From Flavobacterium tagetis (GTDB taxonomy: Bacteria; Bacteroidota; Bacteroidia; Flavobacteriales; Flavobacteriaceae): a DNA stretch of 64,000 nt. Under the pieces are notes generated by a model. The model saw nothing but the letters and a program-made list of their open reading frames with translations. It ran no database searches and had not been told where the DNA came from. Within the stretch, counting starts at the first letter, position 1; every line of letters begins with the position of its first letter. Where the stretch lies: positions 1-64,000 of the forward strand of contig NZ_JAERSF010000001.1 in assembly GCF_016735615.1 (NCBI RefSeq), given 5' to 3'. Of this stretch, positions 33,068 through 43,111 are shown in pieces. A program made the translations under genes and the position numbers.

Positions 33068-34224
33068 TTCAAAACACGATTTACTTGAGAGAAAGCTCTT
33101 GTGTAATATGGTTCTTTTGTAGAAGAAATCATAACACCACCATGAGTTGATGAATGTACGAATTTAATCTCACCATCAACATTTTCGACAACCATTCCTA
33201 CATGATTTATATGACGTCTGCCGTTGGTTCTAAAGAAAATTAAATCGCCTTTTTGAGCTTCCTCCGAAGCTACTTTTGTTCCTATTCGAGATTGTTCTAT
33301 TGAACTTCTAGGGAGTTTAATATCAAAATTGCCAAAAGTACAGAACATTAATCCTGAACAGTCGAAACCTGCTTTTGTTGTTCCGCCTGAACGATAACGC
33401 GTTCCGATATTTTCAGTTGCACTTGCTATAAGCCTATCAATTAATTCTGAATAATTTCCTGTTCTAACAACAGTTGAATCTTTTATATCTGGAGCAGTTT
33501 CTGCTACTTGACTTGATGATGCATCTTGCTTCACATTAGTCTCTTGCAAAGTTTTTGCTGCCTGTATAGCATCTGCTTTTTCTTTTGGAACACGAATTTT
33601 CAATAAATAACCAACAGGAACTTTTCCTTTAATTGATGGATTCTGACGTTCTAACTCTGCAACCGTGATGCCATATTCTTTAGAAATACCGTATTTTGTT
33701 TCTTTGGGCTTAACTTCTCTATAAAGCTCCACATCTGTTGAAACCACTTCCGAATTAGCTGGAGTTTCACTTGGCGAACTAATATTTGACGCTACGTTAT
33801 TTGAAGGAATATTTATTTGCTGCCCTATTTTTAAGCCTTCGCTTTCCAACGATGGATTTGCTTTCTTTAGATCATCAACAGAAACATTGTATTTTTTAGA
33901 AATTCCCCAAAGTGTTTCTTTGGAAGCTACTTCATGAGTGCCTGAAGTATTTACAGAAGAGGTATTATTATCTGCAATTTCAACATTTTTAGATTTTGTC
34001 TTTGCAGTAGTTTTATTTTTATTCGGAATTAAAAGAACTGAATTTAGTTTTAATATTTTAGGAGCGTTTGGATTTGCATCTGCAATGTCTTTTACTTTTA
34101 CTCCATATTTCTTAGCAATAACAGAAAGGTTATCTCCTTGTGAAATTTTGTGCTTAATAAAATTATCCTGCGCAAAAGCTCCCACACTGAAAAAAAACAA
34201 TACTATTATTAACCGATAAACCAT
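33064..34224 (-). CDS. LysM-repeat NlpC/P60 peptidoglycan endopeptidase
   Basis: The 386-residue secreted enzyme has a signal peptide (cleavage after FAQ, residue 19) and three LysM cell-wall-binding repeats (about residues 23-67, 96-140 and 170-214), each with the GDNLSVIAKKYGV-like pattern. A low-complexity linker leads to a C-terminal NlpC/P60 domain with catalytic cysteine in FDCSGLMF and histidine in RRHINHVGMVV. It cuts peptide stems of peptidoglycan, as in cell separation or growth. It lies alone on the minus strand with a candidate promoter at 34288-34316. Confidence 0.92.
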   Translation of the reverse strand: MVYRLIIVLFFFSVGAFAQDNFIKHKISQGDNLSVIAKKYGVKVKDIADANPNAPKILKLNSVLLIPNKNKTTAKTKSKNVEIADNNTSSVNTSGTHEVASKETLWGISKKYNVSVDDLKKANPSLESEGLKIGQQINIPSNNVASNISSPSETPANSEVVSTDVELYREVKPKETKYGISKEYGITVAELERQNPSIKGKVPVGYLLKIRVPKEKADAIQAAKTLQETNVKQDASSSQVAETAPDIKDSTVVRTGNYSELIDRLIASATENIGTRYRSGGTTKAGFDCSGLMFCTFGNFDIKLPRSSIEQSRIGTKVASEEAQKGDLIFFRTNGRRHINHVGMVVENVDGEIKFVHSSTHGGVMISSTKEPYYTRAFSQVNRVLN

Positions 34225-34287
34225 ACTCTCTTTCTTAAAGTTTTTATACTTTTTCTATATTTTACATTAATTCCAACTCAAAAAAGA

Positions 34288-34316
34288 CAAATATATTGCC
34301 TAAAAAGCGAATTTAA
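34288..34316 (-). promoter_or_regulatory. Candidate promoter of the LysM hydrolase gene
   Basis: On the minus strand TATATTTG (34288-34295) is preceded after 18 bases by TTA (34314-34316) in place of the usual TTG. It lies about 65 bases before the ATG. The -7 box is good and the -33 is degenerate. Confidence 0.4.
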
Positions 34317-34466
34317 CTTTTTAAAGTAAAAAAATCGGTATTTTTAACAATTATTTTACCTCAAATTAACAGCCTCGGCATAGAAATTGAGCCAACTTTT
34401 TGAAAAGCAGTTTTTTATAAAAAGTTGCATTTTTAAAAATTTTCCAACCAAACTAAAACCAATATT

Positions 34467-35846
34467 GTGAAAAAACTACTCTACATTGTCATTTTACTGC
34501 CTTTTATTACAAATGCGCAAACAATAAGCGGAATTGTTAAGTCTGAATCTAATAATTCACCAATCGAAGATGCAAACCTATATGCGTTAAGAGCTCAAAC
34601 TGGAACCATAACCAATGATAGCGGGGAATTTTCACTAAACAGAGTAAAAGCAAATGATACAATTCAGGTGTCACATATTGGCTACACTCCGACTAAAATT
34701 GCAATTACCGATCTTAAAAAATCAAATTTTATCATTTTACTTAAAGAGGATATTGAAACTCTTAATAATGTTGAGATAACAAATCATCAGGCAAAATTAA
34801 AATCTAAGCTTGACTTTACTAAGCTTGAATCTTTAAACAATGTTCTTTATTCTTTTGGTTCGACAGTAATAAATGGCAAAATTTATATTACAGGCGGAGA
34901 TACCAGCGAAGAAGAGAATGCACTAAACATTTTAAAGGAAAGAAGCATAAGCTCTGACAACGATCCTAACTTCGAAAAAAAATATCGAGATTTACTTCAA
35001 ATGAATGTTGCTAAAAAGTTTTACAAAGAAGATCTGCTTATTTATGATCCTAAAACAGATGTATGGGAGAAATCAGATATAAAATTCAAGAGAAGAGCCT
35101 ATCATAATATAAATTATTACAATAACACACTCTATGTTTTGGGAGGAAAAAGAGTATCCACAAACCAAAGATTTGAATATTTAGAAAACGAAATTGAAGT
35201 TTTTGACATTACTAAAAACTCGATTGCAATTGACAAAACCAATCCTCATACAGCTGCAGATTTTGCTTCTTTTGTTTATAAAGACAATATTATTGTTATG
35301 GGCGGTTCTATAAAAAAGACTGAAAAAGGACAAAAAACCTTCACAGACAAAGTACATATGTACAATATCACTTCTGGATTATGGTATGAGTTAGAAAAAA
35401 TGCCGGTTGCCAAAGAAGTAAAAGGGGTTTTGATTGGCGATAAAATTTTCACCGTTGGAAGCAAAGACAACAAAAGCTTATCTGAGATTCAAAGTTTTGA
35501 TTTAACAAATGAAACTTGGAAAAATGAAGCGACTTTAATTTCTCACTTAGAAAATCCAGCAATTGCTTACAATGATAATGACATCTACCTTCTCGAAGAT
35601 GGAAAGCTGTCAATTTATAATACAAAATCAAAACAAATTAAAGAATACTTTGTTGATCTTCAATTAAGAGGCGCTACCATGCACTTTATAAACAACAAGT
35701 TGTACATTATTGGAGGTTATTCTTTTGGCTCGTTCATGAAGCTTCCTTCATCAAAAGTGTATAGCATTTCTATTGATGAATTTGACACTACAGCACCAAA
35801 CCGCATTAGAATTTTATCACAAAACAACGTAGCTCAAAGAAATTAG
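34467..35846 (+). CDS. Secreted Kelch-repeat protein with carboxypeptidase-like regulatory domain, paralog 1
   Basis: The 459-residue protein has a signal peptide (cleavage after NAQ, residue 19). Next comes an immunoglobulin-like CarboxypepD_reg domain (about residues 19-95, beginning ISGIVKSESNNSPIEDANL), then a beta-propeller of Kelch-type repeats, for example TLYVLGGKR and NIIVMGGSIK. The start is a GTG codon, as in the neighbouring paralog. The Kelch part probably binds a protein or sugar at the cell surface. It is followed by a terminator and a second copy of the gene. Function is unknown. Confidence 0.82.
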   Translation: MKKLLYIVILLPFITNAQTISGIVKSESNNSPIEDANLYALRAQTGTITNDSGEFSLNRVKANDTIQVSHIGYTPTKIAITDLKKSNFIILLKEDIETLNNVEITNHQAKLKSKLDFTKLESLNNVLYSFGSTVINGKIYITGGDTSEEENALNILKERSISSDNDPNFEKKYRDLLQMNVAKKFYKEDLLIYDPKTDVWEKSDIKFKRRAYHNINYYNNTLYVLGGKRVSTNQRFEYLENEIEVFDITKNSIAIDKTNPHTAADFASFVYKDNIIVMGGSIKKTEKGQKTFTDKVHMYNITSGLWYELEKMPVAKEVKGVLIGDKIFTVGSKDNKSLSEIQSFDLTNETWKNEATLISHLENPAIAYNDNDIYLLEDGKLSIYNTKSKQIKEYFVDLQLRGATMHFINNKLYIIGGYSFGSFMKLPSSKVYSISIDEFDTTAPNRIRILSQNNVAQRN

Positions 35847-35855
35847 CTCGCAATA

Positions 35856-35883
35856 AAAAATGCTCTGTAAAAACAGCATTTTT
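35856..35883 (+). terminator. Intrinsic terminator between the Kelch paralogs
   Basis: AAAAATGCT and AGCATTTTT with a 10-base loop form a hairpin ten bases after the stop of paralog 1. It suggests that the paralogs are separate transcripts. Confidence 0.75.
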
Positions 35884-36061
35884 ATATCTTATTTTCTTTA
35901 AATTGAAGCCGCCTCATTTTCAGCTAAAAATCTATTATTATTACAATTGCAGTTCAAAAATTTAATACTAAATTTACTTCAAACCAATAGCTAAACACAA
36001 AGTTTAATACGCTTTTCTAAGAGATTTTCTTAAGTCCAATCCAAGATAAAACTTATTTGCT

Positions 36062-37465
36062 GTGAAAAAACTACTTTACATCGTCATTTTACTACCTTTT
36101 ATTACAAATGCACAAACAGTAAACGGAATTATTAAATCTCATGCCGCTAACTTACCAATTGAGGATGCCAACGTCTATGCATTACTCACCCAAATTGGGA
36201 CTTTAACTAATGAGAAAGGAGAATTTTCATTGAATAATAAAATAAAGCCAAATGACACTCTTCAAATTTCTCATATTGGATACATTACATCAAAAATGGC
36301 AATTGCAGATTTAAAAAAGTCAAATTATATTATTTCGCTAGAAGAAGATATTGAATCCTTAAAAAACGTAACTATTGCCAACAATAGGTGGTCGAAACTA
36401 AAATCCAAACTTGATTTCACCAAACTGGCACCTTTAGAGTACGGTATTTATTCTTTTGGCTCTTTGGTAGCAGATGGCAAAATTTATGTTGTTGGAGGTG
36501 ATAATAGCGAACAATGGAATGCTTTAACTAATATAAAATCAAAAGACATTGGTGGCGGTGACCCCACAAGATTTAACGATCCTGTTTTTGTAAATAAATA
36601 TCTCCAAGAGATTGGAGGGGATCAAAGTAAAGTTTTTTACAAGGGAGACCTCTTTATTTATGATCCAAAAACAGATGTGTGGGAGAAATCAAAACAGAAA
36701 TTAAAAAAACGAGCCTATCATAGCATAAATTTTTACAATAATACTCTTTATGTTTTGGGAGGAAAAAGAGGCCCCTTAGGCAATAAAAAACATGAATTTC
36801 TAGATAATGAGATTGAAGTTTTTGACCTTAACACAAATCAAATTGCAATTGACAAAACAAATCCGCATAAAGCCGTAAACTTTGCTTCTTTCACCTACAA
36901 GGACAATATTATTGTTATGGGTGGATCAATAAAATCAACCGTAAGAGGTGCAAAAACTTTTACAGACAAAGTACATCTGTACAATTTAACTTCTGGATTA
37001 TGGTATGAGCTAACAAAAATGCCAGTAGCCCAAGAAGTAAGTGGAGTTTTGATTGAGGACAAAATTTTCACGATTGGCAATAGCGACAATAGAAGTTTTT
37101 CTGAAATTCAGAGTTTTGACTTAACAACTGAAAGCTGGAAAAAGGAAGCAACTCTACTTTGTCGACTCGAAAATCCTGCAGTTACAAACCATGACGACAC
37201 TATTTATATATTTGAAGATGGAAAACTATTGGTTTACAATACAAAATCGAAACTAATTAAAGAATACTCTATAAAGCTTGAGCTAAAATCTGCTGCAATG
37301 CACTTTATTAATGACAAATTATATATTATTGGCGGATACAATTTCACCAATTACTATACCTCTCCTTCATCAAAAACATACAGCATTTCTCTAGATGAAT
37401 TTGAAACCACAAGACCTGACCGAATTAGAGTTTTGTCGCAAAATAATTTAGCAAGCGGAAAGTAA
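36062..37465 (+). CDS. Secreted Kelch-repeat protein with carboxypeptidase-like regulatory domain, paralog 2
   Basis: The 467-residue protein is a tandem duplicate of the gene at 34467. The first 19 residues are identical, the domain order is the same and many blocks match (KLDFTKL, FIYDPKTDVWEKS, TLYVLGGKR). Differences cluster in a loop after residue 150 (short insertion with DIGGGDPTRF) and in the final repeats. It also starts with GTG. The duplication and divergence suggest two versions of one surface protein; the ligand is unknown. Confidence 0.82.
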   Translation: MKKLLYIVILLPFITNAQTVNGIIKSHAANLPIEDANVYALLTQIGTLTNEKGEFSLNNKIKPNDTLQISHIGYITSKMAIADLKKSNYIISLEEDIESLKNVTIANNRWSKLKSKLDFTKLAPLEYGIYSFGSLVADGKIYVVGGDNSEQWNALTNIKSKDIGGGDPTRFNDPVFVNKYLQEIGGDQSKVFYKGDLFIYDPKTDVWEKSKQKLKKRAYHSINFYNNTLYVLGGKRGPLGNKKHEFLDNEIEVFDLNTNQIAIDKTNPHKAVNFASFTYKDNIIVMGGSIKSTVRGAKTFTDKVHLYNLTSGLWYELTKMPVAQEVSGVLIEDKIFTIGNSDNRSFSEIQSFDLTTESWKKEATLLCRLENPAVTNHDDTIYIFEDGKLLVYNTKSKLIKEYSIKLELKSAAMHFINDKLYIIGGYNFTNYYTSPSSKTYSISLDEFETTRPDRIRVLSQNNLASGK

Positions 37466-37492
37466 TTTCATCAATAAATTTTCTCTAAAAAC

Positions 37493-37518
37493 AAAAGCCC
37501 TGTTCTCACAGGGCTTTT
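37493..37518. terminator. Two-way terminator between Kelch paralog 2 and the aconitase gene
   Basis: AAAAGCCCTGT and ACAGGGCTTTT form a compact hairpin with A and T runs on the two sides, in the gap between convergent genes. Confidence 0.85.
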
Positions 37519-37539
37519 AATATATAAAAATCTAAAATA

Positions 37540-39804
37540 TTAAGCTTTTCCAGCCGCAATTAAGTTTAATGCAGAACCTGCAACAAACCAGCCAATTTGA
37601 CCTTCGTTATAGGTGTGGTTCGCCAAGATAATATCTTTTGTACCATCTGCGTGAACAAATTCTAATGTTAATGGTTTACCTGGAGCAAATTCTGTTAAAT
37701 CTAAGAAATTGATGGTATCATCTTCCTGAATTTTATCGTAATCTGCTTCATTTGCAAAAGTCAATCCTAAAAGACCTTGTTTTTTAAGGTTAGTTTCATG
37801 AATACGAGCGAAAGATTTCACCAATACCGCTTTAACCCCTAAGAAACGAGGCTCCATAGCAGCATGCTCACGAGAAGAACCTTCTCCGTAGTTATGATCT
37901 CCAACTACAATAGATGGAACTCCAGCTGCTTTATATGCACGAGCAACAGCAGGAACAGCATCATATTGACCCGTCAATTGGTTTTTAACTGAGTTTGTTT
38001 TTTGGTTATATGCATTTACAGCTCCAATCAACATATTGTTTGAAATGTTATCTAAGTGCCCACGGAAACGTAACCAAGGTCCAGCCATAGAAATATGGTC
38101 TGTAGTACATTTTCCGAATGCTTTGATTAACAATTTAGCACCTGTGATGTTTTTACCATCCCAAGCATCAAATGGAGCTAATAATTGTAAACGCTCTGAT
38201 GCTGGATTAACCACCACTTGAACATTTGAACCATCTTCTGCTGGCGCTTGAAAACCTGGATCTTCGGCATAGAAACCTTTAGCAGGAAGTTCATCACCCG
38301 TTGGCTCATCAAGCATTACTTCTTCTCCATCCTCGTTGATTAATTTATCCGTTAATGGATTAAAGCTTAAATCACCTGCAATAGCCAAAGCAGTTACCAA
38401 TTCTGGAGATCCCACAAAAGCTAATGTATTTGGATTACCGTCTGCACGTTTTGAGAAGTTACGGTTGAAAGAGTGCACAATTGTGTTTCTTTCTTCTTTT
38501 TCTGCTCCTTCTCTATCCCACATACCAATACATGGTCCGCATGCATTTGCGAAAACTGTTGCTCCAATTTTATGGAAAGTATCAATAAAACCATCTCTTT
38601 CGATTGTAGAACGAACTACCTCAGAACCTGGAGTTATTGTAAATTGTGATTTTGTTTTCAAATTTTTATCTGCAACTTGTCTTGCCAATGATGCTGCACG
38701 AGAAATATCTTCATAAGAAGAGTTTGTACAAGAACCAATCAATCCTACTTGGATTTGTAATGGCCAATTATTTTTAACTGCTTCATCTTTCATTTTAGAA
38801 ATTGGAGTAGCTAAATCTGGAGTAAAAGGACCATTTAAATGCGGTTCTAATGTAGATAAGTTTATTTCAATAACTTGATCAAAATATTTTTCTGGGTCTG
38901 CATATACTTCTGGATCTCCAGTTAAGTAAGAAGCAATTTTATCTGCAGCGTCAGCTACTTCTGCTCTATTTGTAGAACGAAGATAACGGCTCATTGAATC
39001 ATCATATCCAAAAGTTGAAGTTGTAGCTCCAATCTCAGCTCCCATATTACAAATTGTTCCTTTACCTGTACAAGACATTGCTTTTGCACCTTCTCCAAAA
39101 TATTCTACAATCGCTCCAGTACCACCTTTTACAGTAAGAATACCTGCAACTTTAAGAATAACATCTTTAGGCGCTGTCCATCCAGATAATTTACCCGTTA
39201 ATTTAACTCCGATTAATTTAGGAAATTTAAGCTCCCATGCCATTCCAGACATAACATCTACAGCATCTGCTCCACCAACACCAATTGCAACCATTCCTAA
39301 ACCACCTGCATTTACAGTATGAGAATCGGTACCAATCATCATTCCACCTGGGAAAGCATAATTTTCAAGTACTACCTGGTGAATAATTCCTGCTCCTGGC
39401 TTCCAGAAACCAATTCCGTATTTATTAGAAACAGAAGACAAGAAATCAAAAACTTCATTACTTTGTGTTTTTGCTCTAGCTAAATCTGTTGCAGCGTCAA
39501 TCTTTGCCTGAATCAAGTGATCACAGTGAACTGTTGTAGGAACCGCCACTTTAGATTTTCCGGCATGCATGAATTGCAATAAAGCCATTTGCGCTGTTGC
39601 ATCCTGACACGCTACGCGGTCTGGTGCAAAATCAACATAATCAACTCCTCTTCCAAACGCCTTAGTCGGATTTCCTTCCCAAAGGTGATTGTATAAAATT
39701 TTCTCTGTTAAAGTAAGTGGACGACCAACAATCTCACGCGCTTTATCAACGCGTGTAGGCATATTTTCGTACACTTTTTTAATCATTTCGATATCAAAAG
39801 CCAT
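37540..39804 (-). CDS. acnA: Aconitate hydratase (mitochondrial-type aconitase)
   Basis: The 754-residue enzyme interconverts citrate and isocitrate in the TCA cycle. Iron-sulfur ligands are in [11 protein letters not shown] and ACGPCIGMW; the substrate-binding end has [15 protein letters not shown]. Size and motifs match the mitochondrial-type aconitase. The start is ATG 39804 ([12 protein letters not shown]); thirteen further upstream codons are lysine-rich and unlike the family. It follows acnB in the same direction with a terminator in between. The symbol is approximate, because the protein is of the mitochondrial type rather than the E. coli AcnA type. Confidence 0.93.
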   Translation of the reverse strand: MAFDIEMIKKVYENMPTRVDKAREIVGRPLTLTEKILYNHLWEGNPTKAFGRGVDYVDFAPDRVACQDATAQMALLQFMHAGKSKVAVPTTVHCDHLIQAKIDAATDLARAKTQSNEVFDFLSSVSNKYGIGFWKPGAGIIHQVVLENYAFPGGMMIGTDSHTVNAGGLGMVAIGVGGADAVDVMSGMAWELKFPKLIGVKLTGKLSGWTAPKDVILKVAGILTVKGGTGAIVEYFGEGAKAMSCTGKGTICNMGAEIGATTSTFGYDDSMSRYLRSTNRAEVADAADKIASYLTGDPEVYADPEKYFDQVIEINLSTLEPHLNGPFTPDLATPISKMKDEAVKNNWPLQIQVGLIGSCTNSSYEDISRAASLARQVADKNLKTKSQFTITPGSEVVRSTIERDGFIDTFHKIGATVFANACGPCIGMWDREGAEKEERNTIVHSFNRNFSKRADGNPNTLAFVGSPELVTALAIAGDLSFNPLTDKLINEDGEEVMLDEPTGDELPAKGFYAEDPGFQAPAEDGSNVQVVVNPASERLQLLAPFDAWDGKNITGAKLLIKAFGKCTTDHISMAGPWLRFRGHLDNISNNMLIGAVNAYNQKTNSVKNQLTGQYDAVPAVARAYKAAGVPSIVVGDHNYGEGSSREHAAMEPRFLGVKAVLVKSFARIHETNLKKQGLLGLTFANEADYDKIQEDDTINFLDLTEFAPGKPLTLEFVHADGTKDIILANHTYNEGQIGWFVAGSALNLIAAGKA

Positions 39805-39872
39805 AGATTTTTTGTTTTTATTATTCTTTTTTGAACATGACAAGTTACAAAAAATAGAACAATTATTACTAA

Positions 39873-39902
39873 AAAAGCCCGAGTTTTACGACTCGGGCTT
39901 TT
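39873..39902 (-). terminator. Intrinsic terminator after acnB
   Basis: AAAAGCCCGAGT and ACTCGGGCTTTT with a six-base loop lie 26 bases past the acnB stop on the minus strand, followed by a T run. The downstream aconitase needs its own promoter or read-through. Confidence 0.88.
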
Positions 39903-39927
39903 AAAATATTACAAAATAATCTTTGGA

Positions 39928-42699
39928 TTACATAACTAATTGTTTGTTAGAAGGTGCGAACTTAGTTAAGTTGATACCATCTACTGCTGCAGTATATTCT
40001 TCCATAGTTGGAGTTCTACCTAAAATTGTAGAAAGAACCACAACTGGTGTAGAAGAAAGTAATGATTCTCCTTTTTTACCTTCTTTATCTTCTACAACTC
40101 TTCCTTGGAATAAACGCGTTGAAGTAGCCATTACAGTATCCCCTTTGGCTGCCTTTTCTTGGTTACCCATACAAAGGTTACATCCAGGACGCTCTAAGTA
40201 TAACATGTTTTCGTATTCAGTACGAGCAGCACCTTTTGGAGCATTATCGTCAAATTCGAAACCAGAATATCTTTGTAAAACTTCCCAATCACCTTCAGCT
40301 TTCAATTCATCAACGATGTTGTAAGTAGGAGGAGCAACTACAAGAGGAGCATTAAACTCAACTTTTCCTGTTTGTGCTTCAACATTTTTCAACATTTGAG
40401 CAAGGATTTTCATATCTCCTTTATGAACCATACAAGAACCTATAAATCCAAGATCTACTTTTTTCTCCCCACCATAGAAAGATAATGGTCTAATAGTGTC
40501 GTGAGTATAACGTTTAGAAACGTCTTTATTATTAACATCTGGGTCAGCAATCATTGGCTCGGCAATTTGATCCAAATCAACCACAACTTCAGCATAATAT
40601 TTAGCGTTTGCATCTGGAGTTAAAGCTGGTTTTTCGCCAGATTTAATTTCAGTAATTCTCTTATCAGCTTTATTGATTAAACCTTGAAGAACTTGTCTGT
40701 CGTTATCCATTCCTTTATCGATCATGATTTGGATTCTGCCTTTAGCAATTTCCAATGATTCGATCAAAGTATCGTCTTCCGAAATACAGATAGAAGCTTT
40801 TGCTTTCATCTCTGCAGTCCAGTCTGTAAATGTAAACGCTTGGTCAGCAGTAAGAGTTCCGATGTGAACCTCAATGATTCTTCCTTGGAATACGTTTTCA
40901 CCGTTAAATTGTTTAAGCATTTGCGCTTGAGTAGCGTGAACCACATCACGGAAATCCATATAACCTTTCATATCTCCTTTGAAAGTTACTTTTACAGATT
41001 CTGGAATTGGCATAGAAGCCTCTCCCGTAGCTAATGCAAGAGCAACAGTTCCTGAGTCAGCACCAAAAGCAACACCTTTAGACATTCTCGTGTGAGAGTC
41101 ACCACCGATAATGATTGCCCATTCGTCGATAGTAATATCATTAAGTACTTTATGGATTACGTCAGTCATTGAGTGGTAAACACCTTTCGGGTCACGAGCC
41201 GTGATTAAACCGAAGTTATTCATGAACTTCATCAATTTAGGAATGTTAGCCTGAGCTTTTTTATCCCAAACAGAAGCAGTATGACAACCAGATTGGTAAG
41301 CACCATCAACAATTGGAGAAATAACTGTAGCCGCCATAGACTCTAATTCTTGGGCAGTCATAAGACCTGTAGTATCCTGAGAACCTACAATGTTTACTTC
41401 TACACGAACGTCAGAACCAGCATGCAACACTTTTCCTGGAGCGATACCAACAGCATTTTTGTTGAAGATTTTTTCAACCGCTGTTAAACCTTGTCCTTCG
41501 TTAGAAATTTCTTTAGACGGAGCAAATACAGCAGGAGCCTCAATATCTAAAACTTTTGCAGCAAATGTTTGTAACTTTTTACCGAAAACAATTGCATAAG
41601 ATCCTCCAGCTCTAATGAACTCTTTTTTCTGAGGCGTAAATGATCTAGAAATATCAATTAATTCTTGATCACCGTTATATAATTTTTTAGTTTGAGTATT
41701 AATAGTCAAAACAGTTCCTGTAGCAACAGAATAAGCTTGCTCAAGAATCGGTTCGTTATTTTCGTTCAATACTGGTTTCCCGTCTGCATCAACTTTTTTA
41801 ACCCAGTTTTTAAGGTCGATTCCGATACCTCCTGTTACGTCAACTGTAGTTAGGAAAATTGGAGAAATACCATTTGTACCTCCAACAATTGGAGCAATAT
41901 TTACGAATGGAACATACTTACTTGCTTGTTTTCCTGTCCAAAGCGCAACGTTGTTTACACCTGACATTCTAGAAGAACCAACACCCATTGTTCCTTTTTC
42001 AGCAATTAACATAATACTTGCATCTGGATGTTTAGCTTGTAATGCTTGAATTTCCTCTTGTGCTTGAGGTGTAATCATACATTTACCATGAAGTTCACGA
42101 TCTGAACGAGAGTGAGCTTGGTTTCCTGGAGAAAGTAAATCTGTAGAGATATCTCCTTCACCAGCAATATATGTAACAACTTTAATTTCTTCTGCTATTT
42201 CTGGAAGTTTAGTGAAGAATTCAGCTTTTGCATAACTTTCGATAATTTCTTTAGCAAATACATTACCAGCTTTAAAAGCTTCTTTCAAACGATCAGTATC
42301 TGCATCGTAAAGGAAAACTTGCGTTTTAAGAACATCTGCAGCTTGTTGAGCAATTGCCGCATCGTTTCCTAAAGCTAAATCTAATAATACTTCAATTGAA
42401 GGTCCACCCTTCATGTGTGATAATAGTTCAAAAGCAAAAGCTGGAGTGATTTCTTTTACTATAGATTGACCTAAAATAATTTCTTTTAAGAACTTAGCTT
42501 TTTCACCTGCTGCACTTGTAGTACCAGGCAAAGTATTGTAAATAAAAAACTTAAGAGAGTCTTCGCGATTTGCGTTATCAACATCTTTAATTTGAGCAAT
42601 GATTTCGCTTAATAATTCAGCTCCATCAATTGGTTTAGGGTGTAACCCTTGATTTTTTCTTTCTTCAATTTCTTGAAGGTAATCCTGATAAATATTCAT
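39928..42699 (-). CDS. acnB: Bifunctional aconitate hydratase 2/2-methylisocitrate dehydratase AcnB
   Basis: The 923-residue protein has the AcnB layout: an N-terminal HEAT-like helical domain (about residues 1-160), a swivel domain, and catalytic domains with iron-sulfur ligands in GFIGSCMVHKG and ERPGCNLCMGNQEKAA. It can act on citrate and on 2-methylcitrate intermediates. The start is ATG 42699 (MNIYQDYLQEIEER), rejecting ten upstream codons. A -7-like TAAATTTG (minus, 42727-42734) precedes it. It stands next to a second unrelated-type aconitase. Confidence 0.95.
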   Translation of the reverse strand: MNIYQDYLQEIEERKNQGLHPKPIDGAELLSEIIAQIKDVDNANREDSLKFFIYNTLPGTTSAAGEKAKFLKEIILGQSIVKEITPAFAFELLSHMKGGPSIEVLLDLALGNDAAIAQQAADVLKTQVFLYDADTDRLKEAFKAGNVFAKEIIESYAKAEFFTKLPEIAEEIKVVTYIAGEGDISTDLLSPGNQAHSRSDRELHGKCMITPQAQEEIQALQAKHPDASIMLIAEKGTMGVGSSRMSGVNNVALWTGKQASKYVPFVNIAPIVGGTNGISPIFLTTVDVTGGIGIDLKNWVKKVDADGKPVLNENNEPILEQAYSVATGTVLTINTQTKKLYNGDQELIDISRSFTPQKKEFIRAGGSYAIVFGKKLQTFAAKVLDIEAPAVFAPSKEISNEGQGLTAVEKIFNKNAVGIAPGKVLHAGSDVRVEVNIVGSQDTTGLMTAQELESMAATVISPIVDGAYQSGCHTASVWDKKAQANIPKLMKFMNNFGLITARDPKGVYHSMTDVIHKVLNDITIDEWAIIIGGDSHTRMSKGVAFGADSGTVALALATGEASMPIPESVKVTFKGDMKGYMDFRDVVHATQAQMLKQFNGENVFQGRIIEVHIGTLTADQAFTFTDWTAEMKAKASICISEDDTLIESLEIAKGRIQIMIDKGMDNDRQVLQGLINKADKRITEIKSGEKPALTPDANAKYYAEVVVDLDQIAEPMIADPDVNNKDVSKRYTHDTIRPLSFYGGEKKVDLGFIGSCMVHKGDMKILAQMLKNVEAQTGKVEFNAPLVVAPPTYNIVDELKAEGDWEVLQRYSGFEFDDNAPKGAARTEYENMLYLERPGCNLCMGNQEKAAKGDTVMATSTRLFQGRVVEDKEGKKGESLLSSTPVVVLSTILGRTPTMEEYTAAVDGINLTKFAPSNKQLVM

Positions 42700-43111
42700 A
42701 ATAAAAGCGGATTTATTTTTTTGAGGCAAATTTAAGCATTAAACCCGATAATTAAAAAAAATATAATAGAACAAGCCTTTTCAAAAATTATTATTGCTAA
42801 AAAACGATTTTCACTGCTTGTTTTTACCAAAAACTCAATTTTATATCAAAATAATGAATTATTAACATTTAAAAATCTTTTCTTTAACAAAGTCGAAATT
42901 TGATGTTATAAAGGAAGTGAGATTTTACCTCTATTTTCGCAAAGAATCTTTCTAAATAAGCAATTATAACGTTATAGTTAGGATTTTTAGCGTCGCCGAA
43001 ACGTCATTAATCGATTTTGCTTTTTTGTAAAATCACAAGATTTAAATCACATAAAAACAAAAAATCCCGACAATAGTTTATCGGGATTTTAATTCGTATT
43101 TCTTAAAAAAA
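42700..43111. other. 412-base gap upstream of acnB
   Basis: Holds the acnB -7-like box (42727-42734), an AT-rich stretch, a near-palindrome around TATAACGTTATA (42965-42976) and the moxR terminator (43061-43090). No open frame or RNA gene was seen. Confidence 0.4.
43061..43090 (-). terminator. Intrinsic terminator after the MoxR gene
   Basis: AAAATCCCGA and TCGGGATTTT form the stem; on the minus strand a T-rich tract follows. It lies 22 bases past the moxR stop. Confidence 0.85.

Noticed and set aside
39805..39843. Thirteen-codon extension of the aconitase start
   Set aside because: The added residues are lysine-rich and unlike the family; [12 protein letters not shown] is the normal start.
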